From the NCBI GenBank assembly GCA_016213245.1, contig JACRBC010000063.1, positions 1-43,374 of the forward strand: a DNA stretch of 43,374 nt, read 5' to 3'. How positions within the stretch are numbered: position 1 is the stretch's first letter; each line of letters starts with the position of its first letter. Under the pieces are notes generated by a model. The model ran no database searches, was not told where the DNA came from, and was given only the letters and a program-made list of their open reading frames with translations. Positions 18,031-26,713 of the stretch are shown here, one piece after another. The position numbers and the translations under genes were made by a program. The stretch comes from Candidatus Solibacter usitatus. Its GTDB lineage: Bacteria; Acidobacteriota; Terriglobia; Bryobacterales; Bryobacteraceae.

Positions 18031-18045
18031 CATTGTGCGACAATG
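18031..18045. promoter_or_regulatory. Palindromic bidirectional -10 (hemH / M28 peptidase)
   Basis: CATTGTGCGACAATG is a perfect inverted repeat of 6-bp arms. On each strand it presents a -10-like ACAAT: nine nt before the hemH ATG (18022) and 12 nt before the peptidase ATG (18057). The whole divergent gap is 34 bp. Confidence 0.45.
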
Positions 18046-18056
18046 CGGGATTCCTC

Positions 18057-19436
18057 ATGAAACGCAGAGACTTCATCGCGCTGGCGCCGGCTTCGGCGCT
18101 GGCACAGACGCGCCCGGCGCTGTCAGAAGCCTATCGTGAAACCGCGGCGAAGCTGATTGGCGCGGCGCTGGCCGACCAGGGCGGTTGGCGCAAGATGATG
18201 CACCTGTGCGACCGCATCGGCCACCGCCTGGCCGGCTCCACGGGGCTGGAGCGCGCGGTGGAGTGGTGCGCGGCGGAGATGAAGCGCGAAGGGCTGGCCA
18301 ACGTCCAGACCCCGCTGGTCAAAGTCCCGCATTGGGTGCGCGGCAAAGAGAGCGCGACGATGCTCGAGCCGCTGGCTTCGCCCATCGCCATGCTCGGGCT
18401 CGGCGGCAGCGTAGGGACTCCGCCGGAGGGCATCACGGCTGAAGTGGTGGCGGTGTCGAGCTTCGACGAGCTGGAGCAACTGGGCGCGGACAAGGTCCGC
18501 GGCAAGATCGTCCTCTATGACGTGCCCTGGCAGGGCTACGGCCGGACGGTGGCCTATCGCGGCCAGGGAGCCTCGCGGGCGGCGAAACTGGGCGCGTTGG
18601 CGGCGCTGGTGCGCAGCGTCACGCCGGTGAGCCTGCGCTCGCCGCACACCGGCGCGATGAACTACGCGGGCGACGCGCCGCGGATCCCGGCGGTGGCGGT
18701 GTCAGTGGAAGATTCGCTGCGTATCCACCGCCTCTGTGAGAGCGGCCAGACGGTGCGGGTGCGCCTGACAATGGAGGCCCAGATGCTCCCCGACGCCGAT
18801 TCGGCCAACGTCATCGGCGAGATCCCCGGCCGCGAAAAGCCCGAGGAGATCGTGGTGATGGGCGGCCACATCGACTCCTGGGACGTCGGCCAGGGCGCGC
18901 AGGACGACGCCAGCGGCTGCGTGGCCTGCTGGCAGGCCGTCCTGCTGGCCAAACAACTGGGTCTGAAACCGCGCCGCACGCTACGCGTCTGCCTGTGGAC
19001 CAACGAGGAGAACGGCCTGCGCGGCGGCGCGGCCTACCGCCAGTGGGCGGGCGCGACGGTGAAGAACCACGTGGCGGCCGTGGAGATGGACGGCGGCGCC
19101 GAGCGGCCCGTGGGCTTCGGCCTTAGCATCGGCGGCGCGAGCGAAGAGGTGATGGCCCGCGCCCTGGCGCGCATGCAGCAGATCGGCGAGTTGCTGAACG
19201 GGGTCGGCGCTGGCAGCATGACCGCCGGCGGTGGCGGCGCCGATATCGGCGCGCTGATGCGCGACGGCGTGCCGGGCATCGGCCACCGCACGGTGGGGCA
19301 GCGCTACTTTGAATGGCACCACAGCGAAGCCGACACGCTCGACAAGATCGACCCGCAGGAGTTCCGGCTCAGCGTCGCCGCGCTGGCGGTGCTGGGATTC
19401 GTTCTCGCCGACATGCCCGAGCGGCTCGCCGGGTAG
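18057..19436 (+). CDS. M28 family zinc metallopeptidase (carboxypeptidase Q-like)
   Basis: 459 residues. The short N-terminus MKRRDFIALAPASALAQTRP resembles a signal peptide of the RRDF kind, so export, possibly by Tat, is likely. A PA-like insertion (about 110-235) precedes the catalytic domain. The di-zinc site is complete: H271 and D273 in GGHIDSWD, D283 in AQDDASG, E317/E318 in TNEENG, an aspartate in VEMDGG and a histidine in FEWHHSEADTLDKID (about 421-422). It probably trims dipeptides or peptide C-termini in the periplasm or outside the cell. ATG 18057 is the only sensible start, as the longer frame enters hemH. It is divergent from hemH across a tiny shared promoter. Confidence 0.92.
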   Translation: MKRRDFIALAPASALAQTRPALSEAYRETAAKLIGAALADQGGWRKMMHLCDRIGHRLAGSTGLERAVEWCAAEMKREGLANVQTPLVKVPHWVRGKESATMLEPLASPIAMLGLGGSVGTPPEGITAEVVAVSSFDELEQLGADKVRGKIVLYDVPWQGYGRTVAYRGQGASRAAKLGALAALVRSVTPVSLRSPHTGAMNYAGDAPRIPAVAVSVEDSLRIHRLCESGQTVRVRLTMEAQMLPDADSANVIGEIPGREKPEEIVVMGGHIDSWDVGQGAQDDASGCVACWQAVLLAKQLGLKPRRTLRVCLWTNEENGLRGGAAYRQWAGATVKNHVAAVEMDGGAERPVGFGLSIGGASEEVMARALARMQQIGELLNGVGAGSMTAGGGGADIGALMRDGVPGIGHRTVGQRYFEWHHSEADTLDKIDPQEFRLSVAALAVLGFVLADMPERLAG

Positions 19437-19456
19437 CGCCCGCCGCGCACGCACGT

Positions 19457-19517
19457 ACCCGCTCGCTTACGCTCGCGGCTCTATTGCGCGTAGAGCCGCG
19501 AGCGGTAGCGAGCGGGT
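19457..19517. repeat. REP-like inverted repeat between convergent genes
   Basis: Two 27-nt arms (19457-19483 and 19491-19517) that match at 25 of 27 positions surround a 7-nt loop. The core GCTCGCGGCTCTA resembles the element at 22047-22076. It sits between the M28 peptidase end (19436) and the phosphatase end (19537), so it may also end transcription in both directions. Confidence 0.75.
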
Positions 19518-19536
19518 CCCCAATCCGGTGTGGCAA

Positions 19537-21483
19537 CTACTTGCCGTAGGTCTTCGGATAGCCGCCAGTGAACAGCAGCGCCTTCATCGCGTTGTCCAGC
19601 ACGGAGGTGTCCCCCCCGAGCGCGGCGGCGATCTTCAGCGGCACCTCGGTCTGGTCCATCACGCCCGTGAACAGGAACGCCCCCGGGCCCTCCGCCGACA
19701 GAGGCAGCGTCGCGCCGGTGTGCGAGCCGGTGCGGAAGCCCAGCGCCAGGCGGATGCGGCCCTTGCCGTCCACTTCGCGATTCTCCGGATAGCCGTCGCC
19801 GTCGGAGTCGATGTAGTCGGGGAATCCCATCCGGCCGTAGACGTCCTGCATCTTCTCGGCCGGCGCGCCGGTGACGCCGCCGAACGACGCATAGGGCAAC
19901 TGCATGCGCGTGTTGGCCGGGGCGTCTTTATAGACGCGCTGGTTCAGCGTGCCGGTGGGCGCGGCGATGGTGAGCGTGTGCGTGGAGGTGCGGTCGTACA
20001 GATCGGCGTCGGAGAGCTCCGCCGTGCCGATCACCTGCATCGGCTGGCCGTGGTCGGCGGTGACGATCATCAGCGTATCCTCCGCCTTGCGCGCGGCGGC
20101 CCAGGCGCGGCCCACTCCCACCGCCTTGTCGAACTCGATCACATCCCACAGCGCGCCGGCGGCGTGGCCCGAATGAGACTGCTTGTCGATGGACGCCCCT
20201 TCCACCATCAGGTAGAACGGTTGCGTGCCGTCCGGCCCGCCGAGCACGTCGATCGCCTTTTTCGTCATCGCGTCCAGAAACGGCTGGTTCTTCCAGTTGC
20301 CCCACTCCGGCAGCGGCTCGCTGCCCGGCCGCGTCAGACCGAGCTTGTCGTAGGCCACGTTCATGTGGCCGGTGGACGACGGCCGGATTCTGCTGGAGTG
20401 CGTGGAGACCGTCGTGGCACGGCGGAACAGGCCCAGCACCCGGCCGTCGGAGGCCGTAACGTTGGCCAGCTCCGAGGCGTCCAGTACAACCTTGAATCCC
20501 AACTTCTCGAATTCGGCCACCATGTCGCGGCCGTCGGCGCGGATGTCGGGGTCGAAAGACTCCTTGCCGCCGCCCATCCAGACATCCACCGCCACCTGCC
20601 CGCCAAGGAACGGGTTGGAGTGAAACTGGCTGACGACATCGAACGACGCGTCGCGCTCGCCCATGTGCGAGGCCTGCGCCGCCGAAGTAGCGTCGGACAC
20701 CGCCGAAGTGGTCACCACTCCGATGCGGTAGTTGAACTTACGCTTCAGGTACTCAGGCAGCGTCTCGACCCGCGGGTTGTCGAGAAAAGTGGGACGGTTG
20801 GCCGCATTGGCGCCCGGCATCCAGGCGCAGTCGGTGCCGTCGGGAAAGACGCCGAAGGCGCCGTCGAAGGTCTTGTTGCCGGTAGTCAGTGCGCTGGCGC
20901 TGTTGGCCGAATCGGGAATCACCTTGTCCAGACCGTGGGTGATCACCATGCCCGCCACCGGCATGCGGTCCATCTCCAGCAGCCGGTCATAGAAGCCCTC
21001 CCGCAATCCCGGCACGCCCGGAACCGGCTCCATGCTGCCCGTCACGATGCGTCCGGCGGTGCGCCACTCCTCCGTCATGCCGTCGCCGATGAAGACGATG
21101 ACGTTCCTGCGCTTCTCGGGCAGGCGGAAGGGCTGAACGACGAGGTCCTTGGCGGCCCCCAGGCGCCCGGCGGGCGTCTCCAGCCAGGCTTCGATGCGAA
21201 CGTCGCCGGCCGGGAAACTCATCATGTCGGCGCGAAACACGGCGTCCGCCGTGCTGTCGCAATCAAGCGCCGTGTTGGCCGGACCGCTGAACTGGCGGCT
21301 GATGTCCTGGCCGTTGGCCAGCACCCGGAGAGTCCCTCCGGCGAAGTTGCGGACCTCGACGACAAGATCGACACGCTGGTCGTCGAGCAGCCGCGTGCGT
21401 TCGGGTAGTGCGATGGAAACGACTGTCTGCGCCGCCACCATGGCCGCGCAGAGGGAGAGGAGGAGAATGATGCGGGTAAACAT
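19537..21483 (-). CDS. PhoA-type alkaline phosphatase
   Basis: 648 residues with a signal peptide (about 1-18, AAMVAAQ). An N-terminal beta-rich extension (about 20-120) precedes the alkaline phosphatase fold: FIGDGM (131-136, metal aspartate), the nucleophile in DSANSASALTTG (S192), VEGASIDKQSHSGHA, TADHGQP and SHTGATLPLSAEGPGA, which carries the last zinc histidine. It removes phosphate from organic phosphoesters in the periplasm or outside the cell, releasing inorganic phosphate. A DSDGDGYPE segment near the C-terminus looks like a calcium-binding loop. No Pho-box or phosphate transporter is seen nearby. ATG 21483 is followed at once by the hydrophobic leader, supporting the start. Confidence 0.93.
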   Translation of the reverse strand: MFTRIILLLSLCAAMVAAQTVVSIALPERTRLLDDQRVDLVVEVRNFAGGTLRVLANGQDISRQFSGPANTALDCDSTADAVFRADMMSFPAGDVRIEAWLETPAGRLGAAKDLVVQPFRLPEKRRNVIVFIGDGMTEEWRTAGRIVTGSMEPVPGVPGLREGFYDRLLEMDRMPVAGMVITHGLDKVIPDSANSASALTTGNKTFDGAFGVFPDGTDCAWMPGANAANRPTFLDNPRVETLPEYLKRKFNYRIGVVTTSAVSDATSAAQASHMGERDASFDVVSQFHSNPFLGGQVAVDVWMGGGKESFDPDIRADGRDMVAEFEKLGFKVVLDASELANVTASDGRVLGLFRRATTVSTHSSRIRPSSTGHMNVAYDKLGLTRPGSEPLPEWGNWKNQPFLDAMTKKAIDVLGGPDGTQPFYLMVEGASIDKQSHSGHAAGALWDVIEFDKAVGVGRAWAAARKAEDTLMIVTADHGQPMQVIGTAELSDADLYDRTSTHTLTIAAPTGTLNQRVYKDAPANTRMQLPYASFGGVTGAPAEKMQDVYGRMGFPDYIDSDGDGYPENREVDGKGRIRLALGFRTGSHTGATLPLSAEGPGAFLFTGVMDQTEVPLKIAAALGGDTSVLDNAMKALLFTGGYPKTYGK

Positions 21484-21557
21484 ATCTGGATCTCGGCTGT
21501 CACAAACTATTCGAGCCGCGGGGCGGTGTCAATGGGTTTTTTCTTCATGTGTGGAGA

Positions 21558-21563
21558 TATGAT
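21558..21563 (+). promoter_or_regulatory. -10 element of DUF4440 gene
   Basis: TATGAT nine nt before the ATG at 21573. It is close enough for a very short or absent leader. Confidence 0.4.
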
Positions 21564-21572
21564 GGTGAGGCC

Positions 21573-22004
21573 ATGTTAAACCGCATTCTTGTCGTTTTCG
21601 TCCTGCTGGCCCTGCCGGCGTTTTCCGCCACCGGCGCGGCCAAGGCAGTGGAGGAAGCCGAGCGCGGCTGGGCCAAGGGCGTCACCACCAACGACTTTGC
21701 CCTGCTCGAAAAGGTGTTGGCCGACGACCTCACTTACACGCACTCCACCGGAGCCGCCGACACCAAGCAGAGCTACATCGGCAACCTGAAGTCCGGGAAG
21801 GCGAAATACGTGAAGGTGGACTACGAGCAGTTGAAGGTTCAGGTGCTCACCAGGGACGTCGCCATCACCATCTGCCGCGCCCAGTTTGTCACCATGGCCG
21901 ACGGCAAGCCGAACCCGGCGCACCTTTCGCTGCTGCACGTCTTCCGCAAGAAGGGCGGCGAGTGGCAATTGGTGGCGCACCAGTCGGCGCGCCTGCCGCA
22001 GTAG
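21573..22004 (+). CDS. Exported DUF4440 / SnoaL-like (NTF2 fold) protein
   Basis: 143 residues: signal peptide 1-18 (ending AFSATG), then one NTF2-like domain with the pattern VEEAERGWAKGVTTNDFALLEKVL ... DDLTYTHSTG ... SLLHVFRKKGGEWQLVAHQS. This is typical of DUF4440 proteins. Their role is mostly unknown; the fold can bind small molecules or act as an enzyme. The start is ATG 21573 rather than 21549, since the signal peptide begins there and the longer frame overlaps the -10 candidate. It is divergent from the phosphatase and convergent with the OstA-like gene. Confidence 0.85.
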   Translation: MLNRILVVFVLLALPAFSATGAAKAVEEAERGWAKGVTTNDFALLEKVLADDLTYTHSTGAADTKQSYIGNLKSGKAKYVKVDYEQLKVQVLTRDVAITICRAQFVTMADGKPNPAHLSLLHVFRKKGGEWQLVAHQSARLPQ

Positions 22005-22046
22005 CGGCGCGAGCGGAGGCGGGCGGGTACAGCCGGCACCCCCTCC

Positions 22047-22076
22047 CTACCGGTCGGGGCTCTACCGGTCAGGGCT
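22047..22076. repeat. Two 15-bp tandem repeats at a convergent gene end
   Basis: CTACCGGTCGGGGCT is followed directly by CTACCGGTCAGGGCT and abuts the stop codon of the OstA-like gene. It resembles one arm of the REP-like element at 19457-19517 (shared GGCTCTA end and CTCCCTACC-like start). Confidence 0.6.
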
Positions 22077-24335
22077 CTATTTCTTCTTCTTCACGCGGCT
22101 CACCGCCGGCCCGCCGCCGGTGTTGTCCACCACCAGCGTGTCCTCGCGCGCCAGCCAGGTGATCTCCGCGCCGCGCGTGATGCCGCGCTTGGAGTCGGTC
22201 ACCACGGGTTTGCCGCCGTTGAGAACGATGCGCTCATCGGCCAGGTAATACTCGGCGTGCTCGCTGCTGCCGGTGCGGGTGCGGTCCGCTGATTTCTCCA
22301 GAATCTCCACTGTGCCGTCGGCGAACATCCTGTCGAGCTTGGTCTCCTCGCCGCCCTCCTTCCTGGGCTCACTGACGAACCAGGCGCGCAGTTGCCGGGC
22401 TTTGACATTGAGCCCCTGCCTGTCGAGTGTCGCTCCGCCGGTGTAGTAGGCCAGCTTCGTCTTGTCGGAGTAGACCAGCGACGGCGCCCGGACGATGGTG
22501 AAGACATTGCCGGCCTTCTTCGGCTTCTGGTCGGGCAACTGGCTGACGACTTCGCCGGTCGCCTCCAGTTGTTGCGCTGCGCGATCGATGAAGATCGTGT
22601 TCGCGTGCAGGCTGCTGGCGGACTGCCACAGGTGGGCGCGGCCTTCGTAACGGATCTTCTTGTTTGCTTCGGTGGACGCCATCCGGTCGGCCTTGGCCTG
22701 CAGCGGCTCCGACGACGAGAGCATCCCCTCGGTCCCCGGCTTCTTGTCGGGCAGGCGTGTGGAAGTGACGTTCCCGCTAGCCACCATGTCGCCGGTCTGC
22801 TGTTCCAGCACGATCTCGTCACCGGCGGTGGCGCCGGATTCGTCCCACATGCGCGCGCCTGTCCTCAAGGTGATCAGCTCCCGCATGGCGTCCAGCACGG
22901 CGTGGCCGGCGGTGGCCCGCCGCGCGCCTTCCTCGTACCTGAAGTCATTCCACTGCTCCAGGCGGGTCATCTGGCCGGTCCGCGGGTCGAAGTCGGCCTG
23001 CATGTCCTTGCTCCGCGTGACGGCGATGGTGGGCTTGGGATCCTTCTTCGGGTCCCGCGGCTCGCTCTCGGTCCGCGTGGTGACGTCAACGGAGCGGAAC
23101 TTCTCCACGGCGTTGCCGGCCGCGTAATAGATATAGAGCCGATCTCCCGTCATCCAGCGGTGCTTGTCCCCCTTGCGAGCAGGCAGAAACTCCACCTGGC
23201 CCGGGCTGTGGGTGGCTACTTGTTCGATCTCCTTGCCGCCGGCCCGCATGATCAATTCGATGTTCTCGCTGGTGAGGACGCGCGCGCCCGGCCTCTGCGC
23301 TCCGGGCCTCTGTGCCGCCTCGGACTCCACCCGTGCCTTGGACGTGGCCAAGGCTCGCTTCAGCACGCTGTCCTCCCCGCCGGTGTCGAACTCCAGGTCC
23401 AGCCGGTTGGCCGTCACCGTCGTCTTGCCCGAAGCCGAACTGGAAACCAGCCGGGCATTCTCAGACGCCTCAATCCTCCGAATCTCCGACTTCTCCGTAA
23501 AGAACAAGTTGAGGTAGTTGGCGGAGTAGTCCACCTGCCGGATGGGGGTATGGTCCGACCCGATCGCCTTCACCGCCTCGACCCGGTCGATCGCGCCCTT
23601 GCTCAGCTTCACCACGCTCGGACCCGCCTCCAGGCGGAAGCCGCCGCGGCTCAACCGGGCCGACGGCGACAGGTCGATCTCGGCCGCAGCCTCCTTGTAG
23701 ATCAGCATGCCGGACTCCAGATGCATCGGTGGCTTCTTCGGGTCCTTTCCGCGCCAATCCAGGCTCACCTCGGACTTCATCATGAGTTCGCGCGTGGAGG
23801 GATCGTACATGGCGCCAACGCACTCGCCGCTACCCTGGTCGAACTCGAAGTGCGCCTTGCGCTCCGTGGTCGCCCGCGAGGAGCGCACATCGAGAGTCAC
23901 CCCCGACGTGCGGATCTGCATCAGCCTGCCGGCGGGTTGAGCGGCGTCCTGAGGCAAGTTCATCGTGATCTCGACATCCCCGTCGGCGTACAGTTGGGCG
24001 TCGTCCTGGTTGAATTGCGCCCGGGCGCTCTTCACCAGGTCGAAGCGTGTGCCGTTCAGTTCGCGGATCTCCATCTCCATGCCTTCCAGCAGGAAGGCCG
24101 GCGGGTTCTTGATCTGCTCGTAGCGGCCGGCGCGGATCACGATCTTGGCGCGGTCGCCGCTCTTCATCTCCATCTCCCACTTCTCGGCCGTGGCCGAGGT
24201 GTTGGCCGGCAGTGGCGCCGAAGTCTGGGGACGGCTGCGGCGCAGGACTTTCGATTGGGTGAGGAAAACGGAGGTGACTGCGGCGGCGATGCCGAGGATG
24301 GCGAGCAGAATCAGCCAGCGGCCCCGCCGGAGCAT
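22077..24335 (-). CDS. OstA/LptA-LptC-like LPS transport protein
   Basis: 752 residues. A single N-terminal membrane anchor (WLILLAILGIAAAVTSVFL) is followed by long beta-jellyroll-like repeats, as in LptC (N-terminal part) and LptA/OstA (for example AQLYADGDVEITMNLP, MLIYKEAAAEIDLSPSARLS, LLFQ-like strands, and the C-terminal VLNGGKPVVTDSKRGITRGA). It probably forms part of the bridge that carries lipopolysaccharide across the periplasm. It is about four times longer than E. coli LptA, so it may span the gap alone. ATG 24335 is preferred to GTG 24341, because a TATCCT -10 lies exactly six nt before it. There is no lptB or lptC next to it. A small internal duplication (RPGAQRPGAR) is visible. 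Confidence 0.78.
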   Translation of the reverse strand: MLRRGRWLILLAILGIAAAVTSVFLTQSKVLRRSRPQTSAPLPANTSATAEKWEMEMKSGDRAKIVIRAGRYEQIKNPPAFLLEGMEMEIRELNGTRFDLVKSARAQFNQDDAQLYADGDVEITMNLPQDAAQPAGRLMQIRTSGVTLDVRSSRATTERKAHFEFDQGSGECVGAMYDPSTRELMMKSEVSLDWRGKDPKKPPMHLESGMLIYKEAAAEIDLSPSARLSRGGFRLEAGPSVVKLSKGAIDRVEAVKAIGSDHTPIRQVDYSANYLNLFFTEKSEIRRIEASENARLVSSSASGKTTVTANRLDLEFDTGGEDSVLKRALATSKARVESEAAQRPGAQRPGARVLTSENIELIMRAGGKEIEQVATHSPGQVEFLPARKGDKHRWMTGDRLYIYYAAGNAVEKFRSVDVTTRTESEPRDPKKDPKPTIAVTRSKDMQADFDPRTGQMTRLEQWNDFRYEEGARRATAGHAVLDAMRELITLRTGARMWDESGATAGDEIVLEQQTGDMVASGNVTSTRLPDKKPGTEGMLSSSEPLQAKADRMASTEANKKIRYEGRAHLWQSASSLHANTIFIDRAAQQLEATGEVVSQLPDQKPKKAGNVFTIVRAPSLVYSDKTKLAYYTGGATLDRQGLNVKARQLRAWFVSEPRKEGGEETKLDRMFADGTVEILEKSADRTRTGSSEHAEYYLADERIVLNGGKPVVTDSKRGITRGAEITWLAREDTLVVDNTGGGPAVSRVKKKK

Positions 24336-24341
24336 ACCCAC

Positions 24342-24347
24342 AGGATA
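24342..24347 (-). promoter_or_regulatory. -10 element of OstA-like gene (leaderless)
   Basis: On the minus strand TATCCT precedes the ATG at 24335 by six nt. Confidence 0.45.
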
Positions 24348-24393
24348 GCACCGGGATGGCGGCGCCAGACAGAGTCGCTAATATGAGTGAGAT

Positions 24394-24415
24394 GCACTTA
24401 GATTTTCTGAAGTGC
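24394..24415. promoter_or_regulatory. Inverted repeat upstream of groES
   Basis: GCACTT and AAGTGC flank 10 nt. Further on lie CCGCGAG/CTCGCGG (24423-24446) and TGTAA/TTACA (24453-24470). They may be operators or leader hairpins; no regulator can be named. Confidence 0.3.
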
Positions 24416-24478
24416 CGGTAGCCGCGAGACGAGGATGGCTCGCGGAGTAGCCTGTAATCAATCAGTTACAAGAACATC

Positions 24479-24509
24479 TTGTCACTCCTTGAGGGAGTGT
24501 GCTAATAAT
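24479..24509 (+). promoter_or_regulatory. groESL promoter with CIRCE-like operator
   Basis: TTGTCA (24479-24484) and AATAAT (24504-24509) are 19 bp apart. The spacer holds a perfect inverted repeat CACTCC-N5-GGAGTG (24483-24499) followed by GCTAA. The HrcA operator CIRCE reads TTAGCACTC-N9-GAGTGCTAA, so this looks like a degenerate CIRCE. Binding by HrcA is inferred. Confidence 0.55.
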
Positions 24510-24586
24510 AGTGGCGATGGCCGGTCCATCTCGGGCCGGGCAATCGCAAACCCACGCGAATCGAAACCACGGAGGTTTTGAGAGTC

Positions 24587-24877
24587 ATGCAAATTCGTCC
24601 CCTCTACGACCGGCTGGTTGTGCGCCGGATCGAATCAACGGAGACCGTGATGAACGGGATCATCATCCCGGATACGGCCAAAGAGAAGCCCCAGGAAGCC
24701 GAAGTGATGGCGGCCGGCCGCGGCAAGCGGCTGGAAGACGGCACAATCGTGCCGCTGGACGTGAAAGTCGGCGACCGGATCTTGTTTGGCAAGTACTCCG
24801 GCAGCGACATCAAGATCGATGGTGAAGAGTACCTGATCCTGCGCGAGGACGAGGTCCTCGGCATTCTCGAGAAGTAA
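24587..24877 (+). CDS. groES: Co-chaperonin GroES
   Basis: 96 residues, the normal length. It forms the heptameric lid of the GroEL chamber in the cytoplasm. Family features are [16 protein letters not shown] at the N-terminus, the mobile loop around [17 protein letters not shown] (about 20-36), [13 protein letters not shown] and [16 protein letters not shown]. The start is ATG 24587, 11 nt after GGAGG (24571-24575); the TTG at 24578 is too close to that site. It is co-transcribed with groEL 36 bp downstream, under the CIRCE-like promoter. Confidence 0.97.
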   Translation: MQIRPLYDRLVVRRIESTETVMNGIIIPDTAKEKPQEAEVMAAGRGKRLEDGTIVPLDVKVGDRILFGKYSGSDIKIDGEEYLILREDEVLGILEK

Positions 24878-26542
<1,665 letters not shown>

Positions 26543-26570
26543 ACAGTAGACATTCAGGCGAATCAGCCCA

Positions 26571-26606
26571 GGCCCGCCGGCTCCCCAGCCGGCGGGCCTT
26601 CTTTCT
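26571..26606 (+). terminator. Rho-independent terminator after groEL
   Basis: A perfect 12-bp stem (GGCCCGCCGGCT / AGCCGGCGGGCC) with a CCCC loop and the tail TTCTTTCTT. Confidence 0.88.
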
Positions 26607-26713
26607 TCCGGGTCATGACAGGTCGGGTGATCAAATCGGACATTCTTGTGATAAACTCTTGGCCAGTTCTTGCTGTTTCTGTTATGAAACAAACCTCGGA
26701 AGGGAAGCCAGGA

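Noticed and set aside
19309..21408. 699-codon plus-strand frame opposite the alkaline phosphatase
   Set aside because: Shadow; the phosphatase on the other strand has all catalytic motifs.
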